A DNA stretch of 64,000 nucleotides from Actibacterium sp. MT2.3-13A (GTDB lineage Bacteria > Pseudomonadota > Alphaproteobacteria > Rhodobacterales > Rhodobacteraceae): assembly GCF_018139985.1 (NCBI RefSeq), contig NZ_JAGSOU010000005.1, positions 1 through 64,000 on the forward strand, read 5' to 3'. The notes beneath the pieces were generated by a model. The model was not told the DNA's origin, ran no database searches, and was given only the letters and a program-made list of their open reading frames with translations. Made by a program: the position numbers and the translations under genes. The first letter of the stretch is position 1. Each line of letters begins with the position of its first letter. This document shows, piece after piece, positions 36,897-46,885 of the stretch.

Positions 36897-38351
36897 TCAC
36901 ACGCCGCTGGCCGGGATTCCGGTCCGTTCCACCTTGCGCGGCGCGGTCAGCTCCTTCCAGCTGGACAGCGCCCGGTTCACCGCCCCGTTCGGGTCGCGCC
37001 GGACAAAGCGGCCGTGGCCCTCCCGGGTGCGGATCTCGCCGTCATGCACGGCCACATGGCCGCGCGTCAGGGTAAACCGCGGCAGCCCCTTCACCGCCTT
37101 GCCCTCGAACACGTTGTAGTCGATGGCCGATTGCTGGATGGCGGCGCTGATCACCTTTTCCTTCTCCGGGTCCCAGACCACGATATCGGCATCAGCGCCG
37201 ACCAGGATCGCGCCCTTCTTCGGGTAGCAGTTCAGGATCTTGGCGATATTGGTCGAGGTCACGGCCACGAATTCGTTCGGCGTCAGCCGACCGGTGCTGA
37301 CCCCGTGGGTCCAGAGCATCGGCATCCGGTCCTCGAGGCCCCCCGTGCCGTTGGGGATCTTGGTGAAATCGCCCAGGCCGTAGCGCTTCTGCTCGGTGGT
37401 GAAGGCGCAGTGATCGGTGGCCACGACCGACAGCGACCCCGACTGCAATCCGGCCCACAGGCTGTCCTGGTGCTGCTTGTTTCGGAAGGGCGGGCTCATC
37501 ACGCGGCGCGCGGCATGGTCCCAGTCCTTGTCGAAATACTCGCTCTCGTCCAGCGTCAGGTGCTGGATCAGCGGCTCGCCCCAGACGCGCTTGCCCTGCA
37601 TGCGCGCCCGCCGGATCGCCTCATGCGCCTCCTCGCAGGAGGTGTGCACGACGTAAAGCGGCACGCCCGCCATGTCGGCGATCATGATCGCGCGGTTGGT
37701 GGCCTCGCCCTCCACCTGCGGCGGGCGCGAATAGGCATGGGCCTCGGGGCCGTTGTTGCCCTCGGCCAGCAGCTTGGCCGACAGCTCCGCCACCACATCA
37801 CCGTTCTCGGCATGGACCAGCGGGATCGCCCCTAGTTCGGCGCAACGCTTGAAGGAGGCGAACATCTCGTCGTCGTTGACCATCAGCGCGCCCTTATAGG
37901 CCATGAAATGCTTAAAGGTGTTGATCCCCTTCTCGCGCACCACGGTCTCCATCTCGTCGAAGACCTGCTCGCCCCACCAGGTCACCGCCATGTGGAAGGA
38001 ATAGTCGCAGTTCGCGCGCGTCGACTTGTTGTCCCACATCTGGATGGCATCGAGCAGCCCCTGCCCCGGCGAGGGCAGCGCGAAATCCACCACCATGGTG
38101 GTGCCGCCGGCCAGCGCCGCGCGCGTGCCGCTTTCGAAATCGTCCGAACTGTAGGTGCCCATGAAGGGCATCTCCAAATGGGTATGCGGGTCGATCCCGC
38201 CGGGCATCACGTAGCAGCCCGTGGCATCCAGCACCTCCGATCCCTTCAGATCCGCGCCGATCCCGACAATCTGGCCGCCCTCGACCAGCACATCGGCCTT
38301 GTAGGTCAGATCGGCGGTGACAATCGTCCCGCCCTTGATGACCGTGCTCAT
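36897..38351 (-). CDS. hydA: Dihydropyrimidinase/hydantoinase
   Basis: A 484-residue amidohydrolase that opens dihydrouracil or dihydrothymine (and hydantoins) to N-carbamoyl-beta-amino acids. The metal motif GGIDPHTHLEMPF lies near residue 55; the carbamylated Lys is in FKHFMAYKGALM; HAENGDVV and YVVHTSCEEAHE provide His ligands; SVVATDHCAF provides the Asp. The ATG at 38351 is preferred because GGGAG lies 7 bases upstream. The gene sits between the N-carbamoyl hydrolase gene and the ABC importer genes. Confidence 0.92.
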   Translation of the reverse strand: MSTVIKGGTIVTADLTYKADVLVEGGQIVGIGADLKGSEVLDATGCYVMPGGIDPHTHLEMPFMGTYSSDDFESGTRAALAGGTTMVVDFALPSPGQGLLDAIQMWDNKSTRANCDYSFHMAVTWWGEQVFDEMETVVREKGINTFKHFMAYKGALMVNDDEMFASFKRCAELGAIPLVHAENGDVVAELSAKLLAEGNNGPEAHAYSRPPQVEGEATNRAIMIADMAGVPLYVVHTSCEEAHEAIRRARMQGKRVWGEPLIQHLTLDESEYFDKDWDHAARRVMSPPFRNKQHQDSLWAGLQSGSLSVVATDHCAFTTEQKRYGLGDFTKIPNGTGGLEDRMPMLWTHGVSTGRLTPNEFVAVTSTNIAKILNCYPKKGAILVGADADIVVWDPEKEKVISAAIQQSAIDYNVFEGKAVKGLPRFTLTRGHVAVHDGEIRTREGHGRFVRRDPNGAVNRALSSWKELTAPRKVERTGIPASGV

Positions 38352-38390
38352 ATCCATTCTCCCTGTTCCAGAGGGACTCTCCGGCCCCTT

Positions 38391-38438
38391 TTTCTTCTGG
38401 CTCGAAATATTCCGGGGGTCCGGGGGCAGAGCCCCCGG
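38391..38438. repeat. Dispersed intergenic repeat with hairpin
   Basis: Contains CTTCTGGCTCGAAATATTCC followed by a GC hairpin with 8-base arms CCGGGGGC/GCCCCCGG around AGA (38420-38438). It lies between the carbamoyl hydrolase and hydantoinase genes inside the operon. It shares the GGC-AAATA-TCC core with the copies at 33081 and 42024. Confidence 0.55.
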
Positions 38439-38450
38439 CCCGCCCTCAAC

Positions 38451-39701
38451 TCATTCCACGACCTCCGCCACCTCCAGAACCGCGTGCAGCAGCACATCCG
38501 CCCCGACGGCAGCCCATTCCGGCGTGATCTCCTCCGCCTCGTTGTGGCTGAGACCATCCACGCAGGGGCACATCACCATTGCGGTCGGCGCCACGCGGTT
38601 GATCCAGCAGGCGTCATGGCCTGCGCCCGAGATGATGTCGCGATGCGAATAGCCCAGCCGCTCGGCCGCGTTGCGCACCGCGGCCACGCAGCCCTCGTCG
38701 AAGGTCACCGGGTCGAAGCCGCCGACCTTTTCGAATTCGACCTCCAGCCCCATGTTGTCGCAGATCTCGCGCGCGCCGGCCTTCAGCCGCTCTTCCATGT
38801 CCAGGATCACCGCCGGCTCCGGCGAGCGGAAATCGACCGTGAACACCACCTTGCCGGGGATCACGTTGCGCGAGTTGGGGTAGACGTCGATATGGCCCGC
38901 CGCCCCCACCGCATGCGGCGCATGAGACAGCGCGATCTCGTCCACCAGTTCCAGCACCCGCGCCATGCCCAGCCCGGCGTTGCGCCGCAGCGGCATCGGG
39001 GTGGAGCCGGTATGCGCGTCGCGGCCGGTGATCGTGACCTGCATCCAGCTCAGCCCCTGGCCGTGGGTGACCACGCCGATATCCTTGCCCTCGGCCTCCA
39101 GGATCGGACCCTGCTCGATATGCAGTTCGAAGAAGGCGCGCATCCTGCGCGCGCCGACCTCTTCCTCGCCGCGCCAGCCGATGCGCTGAAGCTCGTCGCC
39201 GAAACGCTTTCCCTGGGCATCCTGGCGCGCGTAGGCCCAGTCCTGCGTGTGGACGCCCGCGAAGACGCCCGAGGACAGCATCGCGGGGGCGAAACGCGTT
39301 CCCTCCTCGTTGGTCCAGTTGGTGACCACGATCGGGTGGCGGGTCTTGATGCCCAGGTCGTTGAGCGTGCGGATCAGTTCCAGCCCGCCCAGCACGCCCA
39401 GAACACCGTCGTATTTCCCGCCCGTGGGCTGGGTGTCGAGGTGGCTGCCGACATAGACCGGCAGCGCTTGCGCGTCGGAGCCCGGCCGGAGGGCAAACAT
39501 GTTGCCCATCTGGTCGAGCCCCATCTCGCAGCCGGCCGCCTCGCACCATTTGCGGAACAGGGCGCGCCCCTCGCCGTCCTCGTCGGTCAGGGTCTGGCGG
39601 TTGTTGCCTCCCGCCACCCCCGGGCCGATCCTGGCCATCTCCATCAGGCTGTCCCACAGACGGGCGCCGTTCACCCGCAGGTTCTCACCGGGTGCGGTCA
39701 T
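38451..39701 (-). CDS. Zn-dependent N-carbamoyl-amino-acid hydrolase (M20 family)
   Basis: A 416-residue amidase/carbamoylase that removes the carbamoyl group from N-carbamoyl-beta-alanine or N-carbamoyl-amino acids, the third step of reductive pyrimidine degradation. GSHLDTQPTGGKYDGVLGV carries the first metal His and Asp; TNEEGTRF the Glu pair; HIEQGPILE a further His; and SGAGHDACWINR the distal His region. QVTITGRDAHTGSTPMPLRRNAG is the M20 dimerisation signature. GGGAG precedes the ATG. Confidence 0.9.
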   Translation of the reverse strand: MTAPGENLRVNGARLWDSLMEMARIGPGVAGGNNRQTLTDEDGEGRALFRKWCEAAGCEMGLDQMGNMFALRPGSDAQALPVYVGSHLDTQPTGGKYDGVLGVLGGLELIRTLNDLGIKTRHPIVVTNWTNEEGTRFAPAMLSSGVFAGVHTQDWAYARQDAQGKRFGDELQRIGWRGEEEVGARRMRAFFELHIEQGPILEAEGKDIGVVTHGQGLSWMQVTITGRDAHTGSTPMPLRRNAGLGMARVLELVDEIALSHAPHAVGAAGHIDVYPNSRNVIPGKVVFTVDFRSPEPAVILDMEERLKAGAREICDNMGLEVEFEKVGGFDPVTFDEGCVAAVRNAAERLGYSHRDIISGAGHDACWINRVAPTAMVMCPCVDGLSHNEAEEITPEWAAVGADVLLHAVLEVAEVVE

Positions 39702-39741
39702 CGTAGTCTCCCTGTTGTTTCCGGCCGTTTGCGGCAGGTTG

Positions 39742-41070
39742 TCAGTCCAGGCCTTGCAGCACCTCCCGCAGTGTGCCGATCAGCTGGTCGATATGGTCCT
39801 TTTCGATGATCAGGGGCGGCGACATGGCGATGATGTCGCCGGTGGTGCGGATCATGATCCCCTTGTCATAGGCCTTGAGGAAGGCGGAGAAGGCACGCTT
39901 GGTGGGCGCCCCCGCGATCGGCTCCAGCTCGATCGCGCCGATCAGACCCATGTTGCGGATGTCGATGACATGGCGCGTGCCCTTGAGCGAATGCAGCGCG
40001 TCCTCCCAATAGGGCGCCATCTCGGCGGCGCGCTCGAAAAGCCCCTCCTCGCGGTAGGTTTCCAGCGTCGCCAGGCCGGCGGCCGAGGCGATGGGCGAGC
40101 CGGAATAGGTGTAGCCGTGGAACAGCTCGATCAGGTGCTCGGGGCCCTGCATGAAGGCGTCGTGGATCGCCGGGGTGGTCAGCACCGCGCCCATCGGGAT
40201 GACGCCGTTGGTCAGGCCCTTGGCGGTGGTCATCAGGTCGGGCAGAACGCCGAAATGGTCGGCGGCGAAGGCCGAGCCCAGGCGGCCGAACCCGGTGATC
40301 ACCTCGTCGAAGATCAGCAGGATGCCGTGCTTGGTGCAGATCTCGCGCAGCCGCTCAAGATAGCCCTTGGGCGGCAGCAGTACGCCGGTGGAGCCCGCCA
40401 TCGGCTCGACGATCACCGCGGCGATGGTCTCTGCCCCGTGCAGTGCGACGATATCCTCCAGCTCGTCGGCGAGATGCGCGCCGTGCTCGGGCTGGCCGCG
40501 GGTGAAGGCGTTCTGCTCGGGCAGGTGGGTGTGCGGCAGGTGGTCTACGCCGTTCAGCAGCGATCCGAAGACCTTGCGGTTGTTGACGATGCCTCCGACA
40601 GAGATGCCGCCGAAATTGACGCCGTGATAGCCCCGCTCGCGCCCGATCAGGCGGGTGCGGCTGCCTTCGCCGCGGGCGCGGTGATAGGCGATGGCGATCT
40701 TCAGCGCGGTCTCGACGCTTTCCGAGCCGGAATTGGTGAAGAAGACATGCTCCATCCCCGCCGGCGCCATGTCGCGCACCGCATTGGCCAGTTCGAACGC
40801 CTTGGGGTGGCCCATCTGGAAGGCCGGCGCATAGTCCAGCTCGCCCGCCTGCTGCCGGATCGCTTCGACGATCTTGGGGCGGTTGTGGCCGGCGTTGCAG
40901 CACCACAGGCCAGCGGTGCCGTCCAGCACATCGCGCCCGTCGGAGGTGCGGTAATGCATGCGGTCGGCAGAGACCAGCATGCGCGGGGCCTTCTTGAACT
41001 GGCGGTTCGCGGTGAACGGCATCCAGAAGGCGGACAGATCATTCGGGGCGGGCTTGCGGTCAAGCGCCAT
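39742..41070 (-). CDS. Class III aminotransferase, omega-amino acid:pyruvate type
   Basis: A 442-residue PLP enzyme. The cofactor motif LLIFDEVITGFGRLGS gives the Asp, and the Schiff-base Lys is in LMTTAKGLTNG. GTAGLWCCNAGHN and FFTNSGSESVETALKIA are typical of beta-alanine--pyruvate transaminases. It would convert beta-alanine or 3-aminoisobutyrate, the end product of the pyrimidine pathway, to malonate semialdehyde or its methyl form. First gene of the seven-gene minus-strand operon; a RutR-type operator lies 57 bases upstream. Confidence 0.9.
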   Translation of the reverse strand: MALDRKPAPNDLSAFWMPFTANRQFKKAPRMLVSADRMHYRTSDGRDVLDGTAGLWCCNAGHNRPKIVEAIRQQAGELDYAPAFQMGHPKAFELANAVRDMAPAGMEHVFFTNSGSESVETALKIAIAYHRARGEGSRTRLIGRERGYHGVNFGGISVGGIVNNRKVFGSLLNGVDHLPHTHLPEQNAFTRGQPEHGAHLADELEDIVALHGAETIAAVIVEPMAGSTGVLLPPKGYLERLREICTKHGILLIFDEVITGFGRLGSAFAADHFGVLPDLMTTAKGLTNGVIPMGAVLTTPAIHDAFMQGPEHLIELFHGYTYSGSPIASAAGLATLETYREEGLFERAAEMAPYWEDALHSLKGTRHVIDIRNMGLIGAIELEPIAGAPTKRAFSAFLKAYDKGIMIRTTGDIIAMSPPLIIEKDHIDQLIGTLREVLQGLD

Positions 41071-41126
41071 GGCAGGTCTCCCTTCGTATCCTTTCCCGGT
41101 GCCATGGCCGGAAAAGTTGATTTAAT

Positions 41127-41142
41127 TTGACCAATTGGTCAG
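41127..41142. promoter_or_regulatory. RutR-type operator
   Basis: TTGACCA-AT-TGGTCA followed by G matches the E. coli RutR consensus TTGACCAnnTGGTCAA at every fixed base except the last. It lies between the divergent aminotransferase (start 41070) and TetR-family (start 41333) genes and probably controls both. Confidence 0.8.
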
Positions 41143-41332
41143 GATTACGCTAGCAGAGCGTCTAGGCCAGTCAAGGATTACCATCTTTGTCTACGAAGCG
41201 CGAGGTGGGAAGCGGGTGCCGGAGCAGCAGCGAAAAGGGAGAAGTGATGCAAATTTGGGCGTCAGCTGAACAGGTTACCGAGACAAGGCCGGAGGCGCCC
41301 GCGCCGCGGAACTGTGCAGCGGGGGGCCGGCC

Positions 41333-41947
41333 ATGACCTTGCCGCGCCCGCGTACGCGAATCCAGCGAAAAAACATCACCGCGATCCTGGAGGCGGCGCT
41401 GGAGGTGTTCTCGCAATACGGGTTCCGCGGGGCGACTCTGGACCAGATCGCGCAGGCGTCGGGACTGTCGAAGCCGAACCTGCTGTATTACTTCCCTTCC
41501 AAGGAGGCGATCCACGCCGCGCTTCTGGCGCAGCTGCTGGACACCTGGCTCGACCCGCTGCGCGCGCTCGACCCGGCGGGCGACCCGCGGCAGGAACTGC
41601 TGGCCTATGTCCGGCGCAAGCTGGAGATGAGTCGCGATTTTCCTCGCGAAAGCAGGCTCTTCGCCAACGAGATTCTGCAGGGCGCGCCGCGCATCATGGA
41701 CGCGATCGAGGGCGAGCTTAAACCGCTGGTCGACGAGAAGGCCGCGGTTATCCGCGGCTGGTCGGCGGCGGGCAAGATCGCGGATGTGCATCCCTATCAC
41801 CTGATCTTCTCCATCTGGGCGCTGACCCAGCACTACGCCGATTTCGACGTGCAGGTGCGGGCGGTTCTGGGCGAGGAAGGGGCAGACCCCTTCCCCGAGG
41901 CCGAGCGGTATCTGGACATGCTGTTCACCAAGTTGCTGGCGGTTTGA
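41333..41947 (+). CDS. rutR: RutR-like TetR-family regulator of pyrimidine catabolism
   Basis: A 204-residue TetR-family protein. The N-terminal HTH is ILEAALEVFSQYGFRGATLDQIAQ followed by ASGLSKPNLLYYFPSKEAIH. The C-terminal part (FANEILQGAPRIMDAIEGELKP and SIWALTQHYADFD) matches RutR/YcdC, which binds uracil and thymine. In E. coli RutR is released from DNA by uracil. The nearby near-consensus operator and the pyrimidine genes on both sides support the call. Confidence 0.87.
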   Translation: MTLPRPRTRIQRKNITAILEAALEVFSQYGFRGATLDQIAQASGLSKPNLLYYFPSKEAIHAALLAQLLDTWLDPLRALDPAGDPRQELLAYVRRKLEMSRDFPRESRLFANEILQGAPRIMDAIEGELKPLVDEKAAVIRGWSAAGKIADVHPYHLIFSIWALTQHYADFDVQVRAVLGEEGADPFPEAERYLDMLFTKLLAV

Positions 41948-42023
41948 GCGGTTTCGTTTGCGGTGAGGGCAGGTCGGGGGCCCTGCCCGTCGCCATTGTC
42001 GCCCGGACCAATGGCGCTCCAAT

Positions 42024-42040
42024 GGCGGCCCCGGAGTATT
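42024..42040. repeat. Short copy of the dispersed intergenic repeat
   Basis: On the minus strand it reads GGCGGAAATACTCCGGG, sharing the core with the other copies at 33081 and 38391. It lies between the convergent rutR-like and preA genes. Confidence 0.5.
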
Positions 42041-42066
42041 TCCGCCGATAAAATCAGGGCGGCGGA

Positions 42067-43371
42067 TCATTCGGCCGCGCATGTGGCGCCGGGGTTGTTG
42101 GGGTGGGTGGTCCAGTTGACGTAACCGCCGACCACCTGGCCGGTGCGGGGGTCGGTCTGGCCCTTTGGCATTTCGACCATGGTGATGCAGTTCTCCACCG
42201 GGCAGACATTGACGCAGAGATTGCAGGCCACGCAGTCCTCGTCCTTCACGGTGAAGGTTCGGTCCCCGGACATGGCGATGGCCTGATGCGAGGTGTCCTC
42301 GCAGGCGGCATAGCAGCGGCCGCATTTGATGCAGGCGTCCTGGTCGATCCTGGCCTTGGTGACGTAGTTGAGGTTCAGATACTGCCAGTCGGTGACATTG
42401 GGCACGGCGCGGCCCACGACCTGATCGACCGATGCGTAGCCCTTTTCGCCCATCCATTGCGACAGGCCCGATTTCATCTCCTCCACCACGCGGAACCCAT
42501 AGGTCATGGCGGCGGTGCAGACCTGGACGTTGCCGGCGCCCAGCGCAAGGAACTCGGCCGCGTCGCGCCAGGTGGTGACGCCGCCGATGCCGGAGATGGG
42601 CAGCTTGGCGGTTTCCGGGTTGCGGGCGATCTCGGCCACCATATTCAGCGCGATGGGCTTGACCGCCGGGCCGCAATAGCCGCCGTGGGTGCCCTTGCCG
42701 TCGATGGTGGGCTCGGGCGCCATGGCGTCGAGATCGACCGCGGTGATGGAGTTGATGGTGTTGATCAGCGAGACCGCGTCAGCGCCGCCCTTCAGCGCGG
42801 CGGTGGCGGGGCCGAGGATGCTGGTAATGTTCGGCGTCAGCTTGACGATCACCGGCATCCGGGTGCTGGCCTTGCACCAGCGCGTGACCATCTCGACATA
42901 TTCGGGGACCTGACCCACCGCCGAGCCCATGCCGCGCTCGGCCATCCCGTGCGGGCAGCCGAAATTCAGCTCCACCCCGTCGGCTCCGGTTTCCTCGACC
43001 ACCGGCAGGATGGCCTTCCAGGCCTCCTCCTCGCAGGGGACCATGAGCGAGACCACCAGAGCGCGGTCGGGGTAGTCGCGTTTCACCGATTTGATCTCGC
43101 GCAGGTTCTGCCGCAGCGGGCGGTCGGTGATCAGCTCGATATTGTTCAGGCCTAAGAGGCGCCGGTCGCCCCCCCATATGGCGCCGTAACGCGGGCCGTT
43201 GACGTTGACCACCGGCGGGCCTTCGGAGCCGAGCGTCTTCCAGACGACGCCGCCCCAGCCGGCCTCGTAGGCGCGGCGGACATTGTATTCCTTGTCGGTG
43301 GGGGGCGCCGAGGCGAGCCAGAAGGGGTTGGGCGATTTGATGCCCGCGAATTCGCTTGCAAGATGTGCCAT
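42067..43371 (-). CDS. preA: NAD-dependent dihydropyrimidine dehydrogenase subunit PreA
   Basis: A 434-residue protein. Residues 1 to about 330 form the FMN-binding dihydroorotate-dehydrogenase-like barrel (NFGCPHGMAERGMGSAVGQ; KLTPNITSI; SGIGGVTTWRDAAEFLALGA). The C-terminus carries two 4Fe-4S clusters: CIKCGRCYAAC and CVACNLCVNVCP. With PreT it reduces uracil and thymine to the dihydro forms, the first step of the reductive pathway. It is downstream of preT by 11 bases on the minus strand. Confidence 0.95.
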   Translation of the reverse strand: MAHLASEFAGIKSPNPFWLASAPPTDKEYNVRRAYEAGWGGVVWKTLGSEGPPVVNVNGPRYGAIWGGDRRLLGLNNIELITDRPLRQNLREIKSVKRDYPDRALVVSLMVPCEEEAWKAILPVVEETGADGVELNFGCPHGMAERGMGSAVGQVPEYVEMVTRWCKASTRMPVIVKLTPNITSILGPATAALKGGADAVSLINTINSITAVDLDAMAPEPTIDGKGTHGGYCGPAVKPIALNMVAEIARNPETAKLPISGIGGVTTWRDAAEFLALGAGNVQVCTAAMTYGFRVVEEMKSGLSQWMGEKGYASVDQVVGRAVPNVTDWQYLNLNYVTKARIDQDACIKCGRCYAACEDTSHQAIAMSGDRTFTVKDEDCVACNLCVNVCPVENCITMVEMPKGQTDPRTGQVVGGYVNWTTHPNNPGATCAAE

Positions 43372-43382
43372 TCTGTCCTCCC

Positions 43383-44717
43383 TCAGCCGATCAGGCTGGC
43401 GTGAATGTCTTCGGCGGCGTCGCGCCCCTCGGCCACCGCGGTCACGGTCAGGTCGTCGCCGCCCGCGGCGCAGTCGCCCCCGGCCCAGACCCCGGCGAGG
43501 CTGGTGCGCCCCGGCCCGGTGACGGCGATCTTGCGGCCGGACAGCGCCAGCCCCTCCGGCGCACCGTCGAGCGTCTGGCCGATGGCCTTGAACAGCTGAT
43601 CGGCGCGCAGGTGGAAGGTCTCGGCGGTCATCGCCAGACTGCCGCCCTCGTCGCGCGTGTAGGCGAATTCCACCTCGCGCACCGCGCCGTTGCCGATGAT
43701 GCGAACCGGCGCGGCGCCGGTGATGATGCGCACGCCCTTGGCGGCGGCTTGGTTCCGCTCGGCCTCGGAGGCGCTCATCTGGGCGCGGTCGCGGCGATAG
43801 ACGATGGTGACGTTCTCGGCGCCCAGCAGTTTCGACTGCACGGCGGCGTCCACCGCGGTCATGCCGCCGCCGATCACCACCACGTCGCGCCCGACGGGAA
43901 GTTTCGACAGGTCGGTGGACTGGCGCAGTTCGGCGATGAAATCGACGGCGTCGCGGACGTGGCCCTTGTCCTCGCCCTCGGCGCGCAGGGCATTGACGCC
44001 GGCGAGGCCGATGCCGAGGAACACGGCGTCATAGTCCGCGCGCAGCGCGTCGAGCGTCAGATCGCGGCCCAGCGCCCTGCCGTTTTCGATCGTGATGCCG
44101 CCGATGCCGATCAGCCACTCCACCTCGCGCCGGGCGAAGCCGTCCGCCGCCTTGTAGGCGGCGATGCCGTATTCGTTCAGCCCGCCGGGTTTTTCGCGGG
44201 CATCGAAGAGCACCACGTCATGCCCCCGCGTCGCCAGACGGTGCGCGCAAGCCAGCCCCGCGGGGCCGGCCCCGACGACCGCCACGCGCCGGCCCGTGGA
44301 CGCGGCGCGCGCATAGGGATGCGACCCGCCGGCCATCAGCGCGTCGGTGGCGAAGCGCTGCAATCGGCCGATCTCAACCGGCTGCCCCTCTGCCGCCTCG
44401 CGCACGCAGACCGCCTCGCAGAGCTGCTCGGTCGGGCAGACGCGGGCGCACATGCCGCCCAGGATGTTCCGGTCGAAGATGGTTCGCGCCGCAGCCTCGG
44501 GCCGGCCTGCCGCGATCTGGCGGATGAACATCGGGATGTCGATCGCGGTGGGGCAGGCGCGGGTGCAGGGCGCGTCATAGCAGAAATAACAGCGGTCCGC
44601 CGCCACCGCCGCCTCATGCGGGTCGAGCGGCGGCACCTTGTCGGAGAAATTCTCGGCATAGGCGCCGGCGGCCAGTCGGCCCGGGACCACGCCGGGGGTG
44701 CGATGGGTGTTGGACAA
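43383..44717 (-). CDS. preT: NAD-dependent dihydropyrimidine dehydrogenase subunit PreT
   Basis: A 444-residue FAD and Fe-S protein homologous to the small subunit of glutamate synthase. N-terminal Cys groups [14 protein letters not shown] and [15 protein letters not shown] bind Fe-S clusters. Two Rossmann motifs follow: [19 protein letters not shown] (FAD) and [13 protein letters not shown] (NAD). It passes electrons from NAD(P)H to PreA. The start is a TTG at 44717, with GGGAGGG 7 bases upstream; no ATG fits better. Confidence 0.93.
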   Translation of the reverse strand: MSNTHRTPGVVPGRLAAGAYAENFSDKVPPLDPHEAAVAADRCYFCYDAPCTRACPTAIDIPMFIRQIAAGRPEAAARTIFDRNILGGMCARVCPTEQLCEAVCVREAAEGQPVEIGRLQRFATDALMAGGSHPYARAASTGRRVAVVGAGPAGLACAHRLATRGHDVVLFDAREKPGGLNEYGIAAYKAADGFARREVEWLIGIGGITIENGRALGRDLTLDALRADYDAVFLGIGLAGVNALRAEGEDKGHVRDAVDFIAELRQSTDLSKLPVGRDVVVIGGGMTAVDAAVQSKLLGAENVTIVYRRDRAQMSASEAERNQAAAKGVRIITGAAPVRIIGNGAVREVEFAYTRDEGGSLAMTAETFHLRADQLFKAIGQTLDGAPEGLALSGRKIAVTGPGRTSLAGVWAGGDCAAGGDDLTVTAVAEGRDAAEDIHASLIG

Positions 44718-45009
44718 GGACGAACCCTCCCTGTTGGCTTGTCATTGGCTGGGTCCAGTGTGGCACGAGTCTGTTTTTTATCAAAAGGTAAATTTTAAGC
44801 CCGCTCCATTTCCCGCCCGTGGTCCGCACGCACGGCGGTTTTCGGCGCCACGCGCCCAAAAAATCGGCAAAGGCCGCGCGGGCTTGTGTCGGAATGCGGC
44901 CCGGATTACCTATCTGAAGCTTTCAACGGCTCCACGCCTCGCGTATAAGCGGGCGCAACAAAAGGCGCAGACCTGCCCCGGTGCAGGCACAAGACCGATC
45001 GAGGACGGC

Positions 45010-45501
45010 ATGACAAAACACACCCATGACGCGGACGTGGCCTTCATCCAGGCCCTTGCGGAGCTCCTGCGCGAGAACGACCTGACCGAGTTGCAGGTCA
45101 AGCGCGAATACGGCGAGGACGACAGCCTGGACGTGCGCGTGTCGCGCGCCGCCCCCGTGGCTGCCCCCGCCCCGGTGGCCGTCGCGGCCCCTGCCCCGGC
45201 ACCGGCCGCTGCCCCCGCTCCGGCCGCCGCGCCCGCCGCGCAGACCGTCGAGGATCTGGCCCGCCTGCCCGGCGCCGTGACCTCGCCGATGGTCGGCACC
45301 GTCTACCTGCAGCCCGAGCCGGGCGCGCAGCCCTTCGTCAGCGTCGGCCAGACCGTGACCGAGGGCCAGACCCTGCTGATCGTCGAGGCGATGAAGACCA
45401 TGAACCAGATCCCCGCGCCGCACGCGGGCACCGTCAAGCGCATCCTGGTCGAGGACGGCGCGCCGGTGGAGTTCGGCGCTCCTCTGATGATCATCGAATA
45501 A
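45010..45501 (+). CDS. accB: Biotin carboxyl carrier protein of acetyl-CoA carboxylase
   Basis: A 163-residue protein. The N-terminal part (about 1-45) is the subunit-interaction region, followed by an Ala-Pro linker (about 48-78), then the biotinyl domain. The biotin motif is EAMKTMNQI, with Lys near residue 124. It carries carboxyl groups from AccC to the transferase for malonyl-CoA synthesis. The gene lies 10 bases before accC. The usual aroQ neighbour is absent. Confidence 0.95.
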   Translation: MTKHTHDADVAFIQALAELLRENDLTELQVKREYGEDDSLDVRVSRAAPVAAPAPVAVAAPAPAPAAAPAPAAAPAAQTVEDLARLPGAVTSPMVGTVYLQPEPGAQPFVSVGQTVTEGQTLLIVEAMKTMNQIPAPHAGTVKRILVEDGAPVEFGAPLMIIE

Positions 45502-45511
45502 GGCCCGGCCA

Positions 45512-46861
45512 ATGTTCGAGAAAATCCTGATCGCCAACCGTGGGGAAATCGCGCTGCGGGTGATCCGTGCCTGCCGCGAGATGGGCATCAAATCGGTGGC
45601 GGTCCATTCCACCGCCGATTCGGACGCGATGCATGTGCGCATGGCCGACGAGGCCGTGTGCATCGGCCCGCCCCCCGGCGGGCAGAGCTACCTGTCGATC
45701 CCGGCGATCATCTCGGCCTGCGAGATCACCGGCGCCCAGGCGATCCATCCCGGATATGGCTTCCTGTCGGAAAACGCCAATTTCGTGCAGATCGTCGAGG
45801 ATCACGACATCACCTTCATCGGCCCCACCGCCGAGCATATCCGCATGATGGGCGACAAGATCACCGCCAAGGACACCATGAAGGCGCTGGGCGTGCCCTG
45901 CGTGCCGGGCTCGGACGGCGGCGTGCCGGATCTGGAGACCGCCCGCAAGGTCGCGGCCGAGATCGGCTATCCGGTGATCATCAAGGCGACCGCCGGCGGC
46001 GGCGGGCGCGGCATGAAGCTGGCCAAGACCGCCGACGACCTGGACTACGCCTTTCAGACCGCGCGCTCGGAAGCCAAGAGCGCCTTCGGCAACGACGAGG
46101 TCTATATCGAGAAATACCTCGGCAAGCCGCGCCATATCGAGATCCAGGTCTTCGGCGACGGCAAGGGCAACGCCGTGCATCTGGGCGAACGCGACTGCTC
46201 TCTCCAGCGGCGCCACCAGAAGGTCTTCGAAGAGGCCCCCGGCCCCTGCATCGACGAAGAGACCCGCGCCCGCATCGGCCAAGTCTGCGCCGAGGCCGTG
46301 GCCAGGATCAACTATATCGGCGCCGGCACGATCGAGTTCCTCTACGAGGATGGCGAGTTCTATTTCATCGAGATGAACACCCGCCTGCAGGTCGAGCACC
46401 CGGTCACCGAATCGATCTTCGGCGTCGATCTGGTGCGCGAGCAGATCCGCGTCGCCGAGGGGCTGCCGATGTCCTTCACCCAGGACGAGCTGCAGCTCAA
46501 CGGCCATGCGATCGAGGTTCGCATCAACGCCGAAAAACTGCCGAATTTCTCGCCCTGCCCGGGCCGGATCACGGCGTTCCACGCGCCCGGCGGCCTGGGC
46601 GTGCGGATGGATTCGGCGCTTTACGACGGCTATGTCATCCCGCCCTATTACGACAGCCTGATCGGCAAGCTGATCGTGCACGGGCGCGACCGCAAGGAGG
46701 CGCTGGCGCGCCTGGCGCGTGCGCTGGGCGAGCTGATCGTGGACGGCGTCGACACCACCGTGCCGCTGTTCCATGCGCTGCTGCAGGAGCCCGACATCCT
46801 GGCGGGGAACTACGACATCCACTGGCTGGAGCACTGGCTGGAAAGCACCTTGTCCGCCTGA
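45512..46861 (+). CDS. accC: Biotin carboxylase subunit of acetyl-CoA carboxylase
   Basis: A 449-residue ATP-grasp enzyme that carboxylates biotin on AccB. It opens with [20 protein letters not shown]. The glycine-rich ATP loop is [13 protein letters not shown], and [22 protein letters not shown] with [16 protein letters not shown] contains catalytic Glu, Asn and Arg residues. Length equals the family norm (about 449). It forms the accBC operon. Confidence 0.96.
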   Translation: MFEKILIANRGEIALRVIRACREMGIKSVAVHSTADSDAMHVRMADEAVCIGPPPGGQSYLSIPAIISACEITGAQAIHPGYGFLSENANFVQIVEDHDITFIGPTAEHIRMMGDKITAKDTMKALGVPCVPGSDGGVPDLETARKVAAEIGYPVIIKATAGGGGRGMKLAKTADDLDYAFQTARSEAKSAFGNDEVYIEKYLGKPRHIEIQVFGDGKGNAVHLGERDCSLQRRHQKVFEEAPGPCIDEETRARIGQVCAEAVARINYIGAGTIEFLYEDGEFYFIEMNTRLQVEHPVTESIFGVDLVREQIRVAEGLPMSFTQDELQLNGHAIEVRINAEKLPNFSPCPGRITAFHAPGGLGVRMDSALYDGYVIPPYYDSLIGKLIVHGRDRKEALARLARALGELIVDGVDTTVPLFHALLQEPDILAGNYDIHWLEHWLESTLSA

Positions 46862-46885
46862 GCCCGGCCGCAAGGCGAGGCGCGA

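Noticed and set aside
44718-45009. RutR-like site or small gene upstream of preT and accB
   Set aside because: No palindrome of the required form and no frame with a ribosome binding site was found.
45160-45245. Low-complexity GC repeat
   Set aside because: It encodes the Ala-Pro linker of AccB, normal for biotin carrier proteins.
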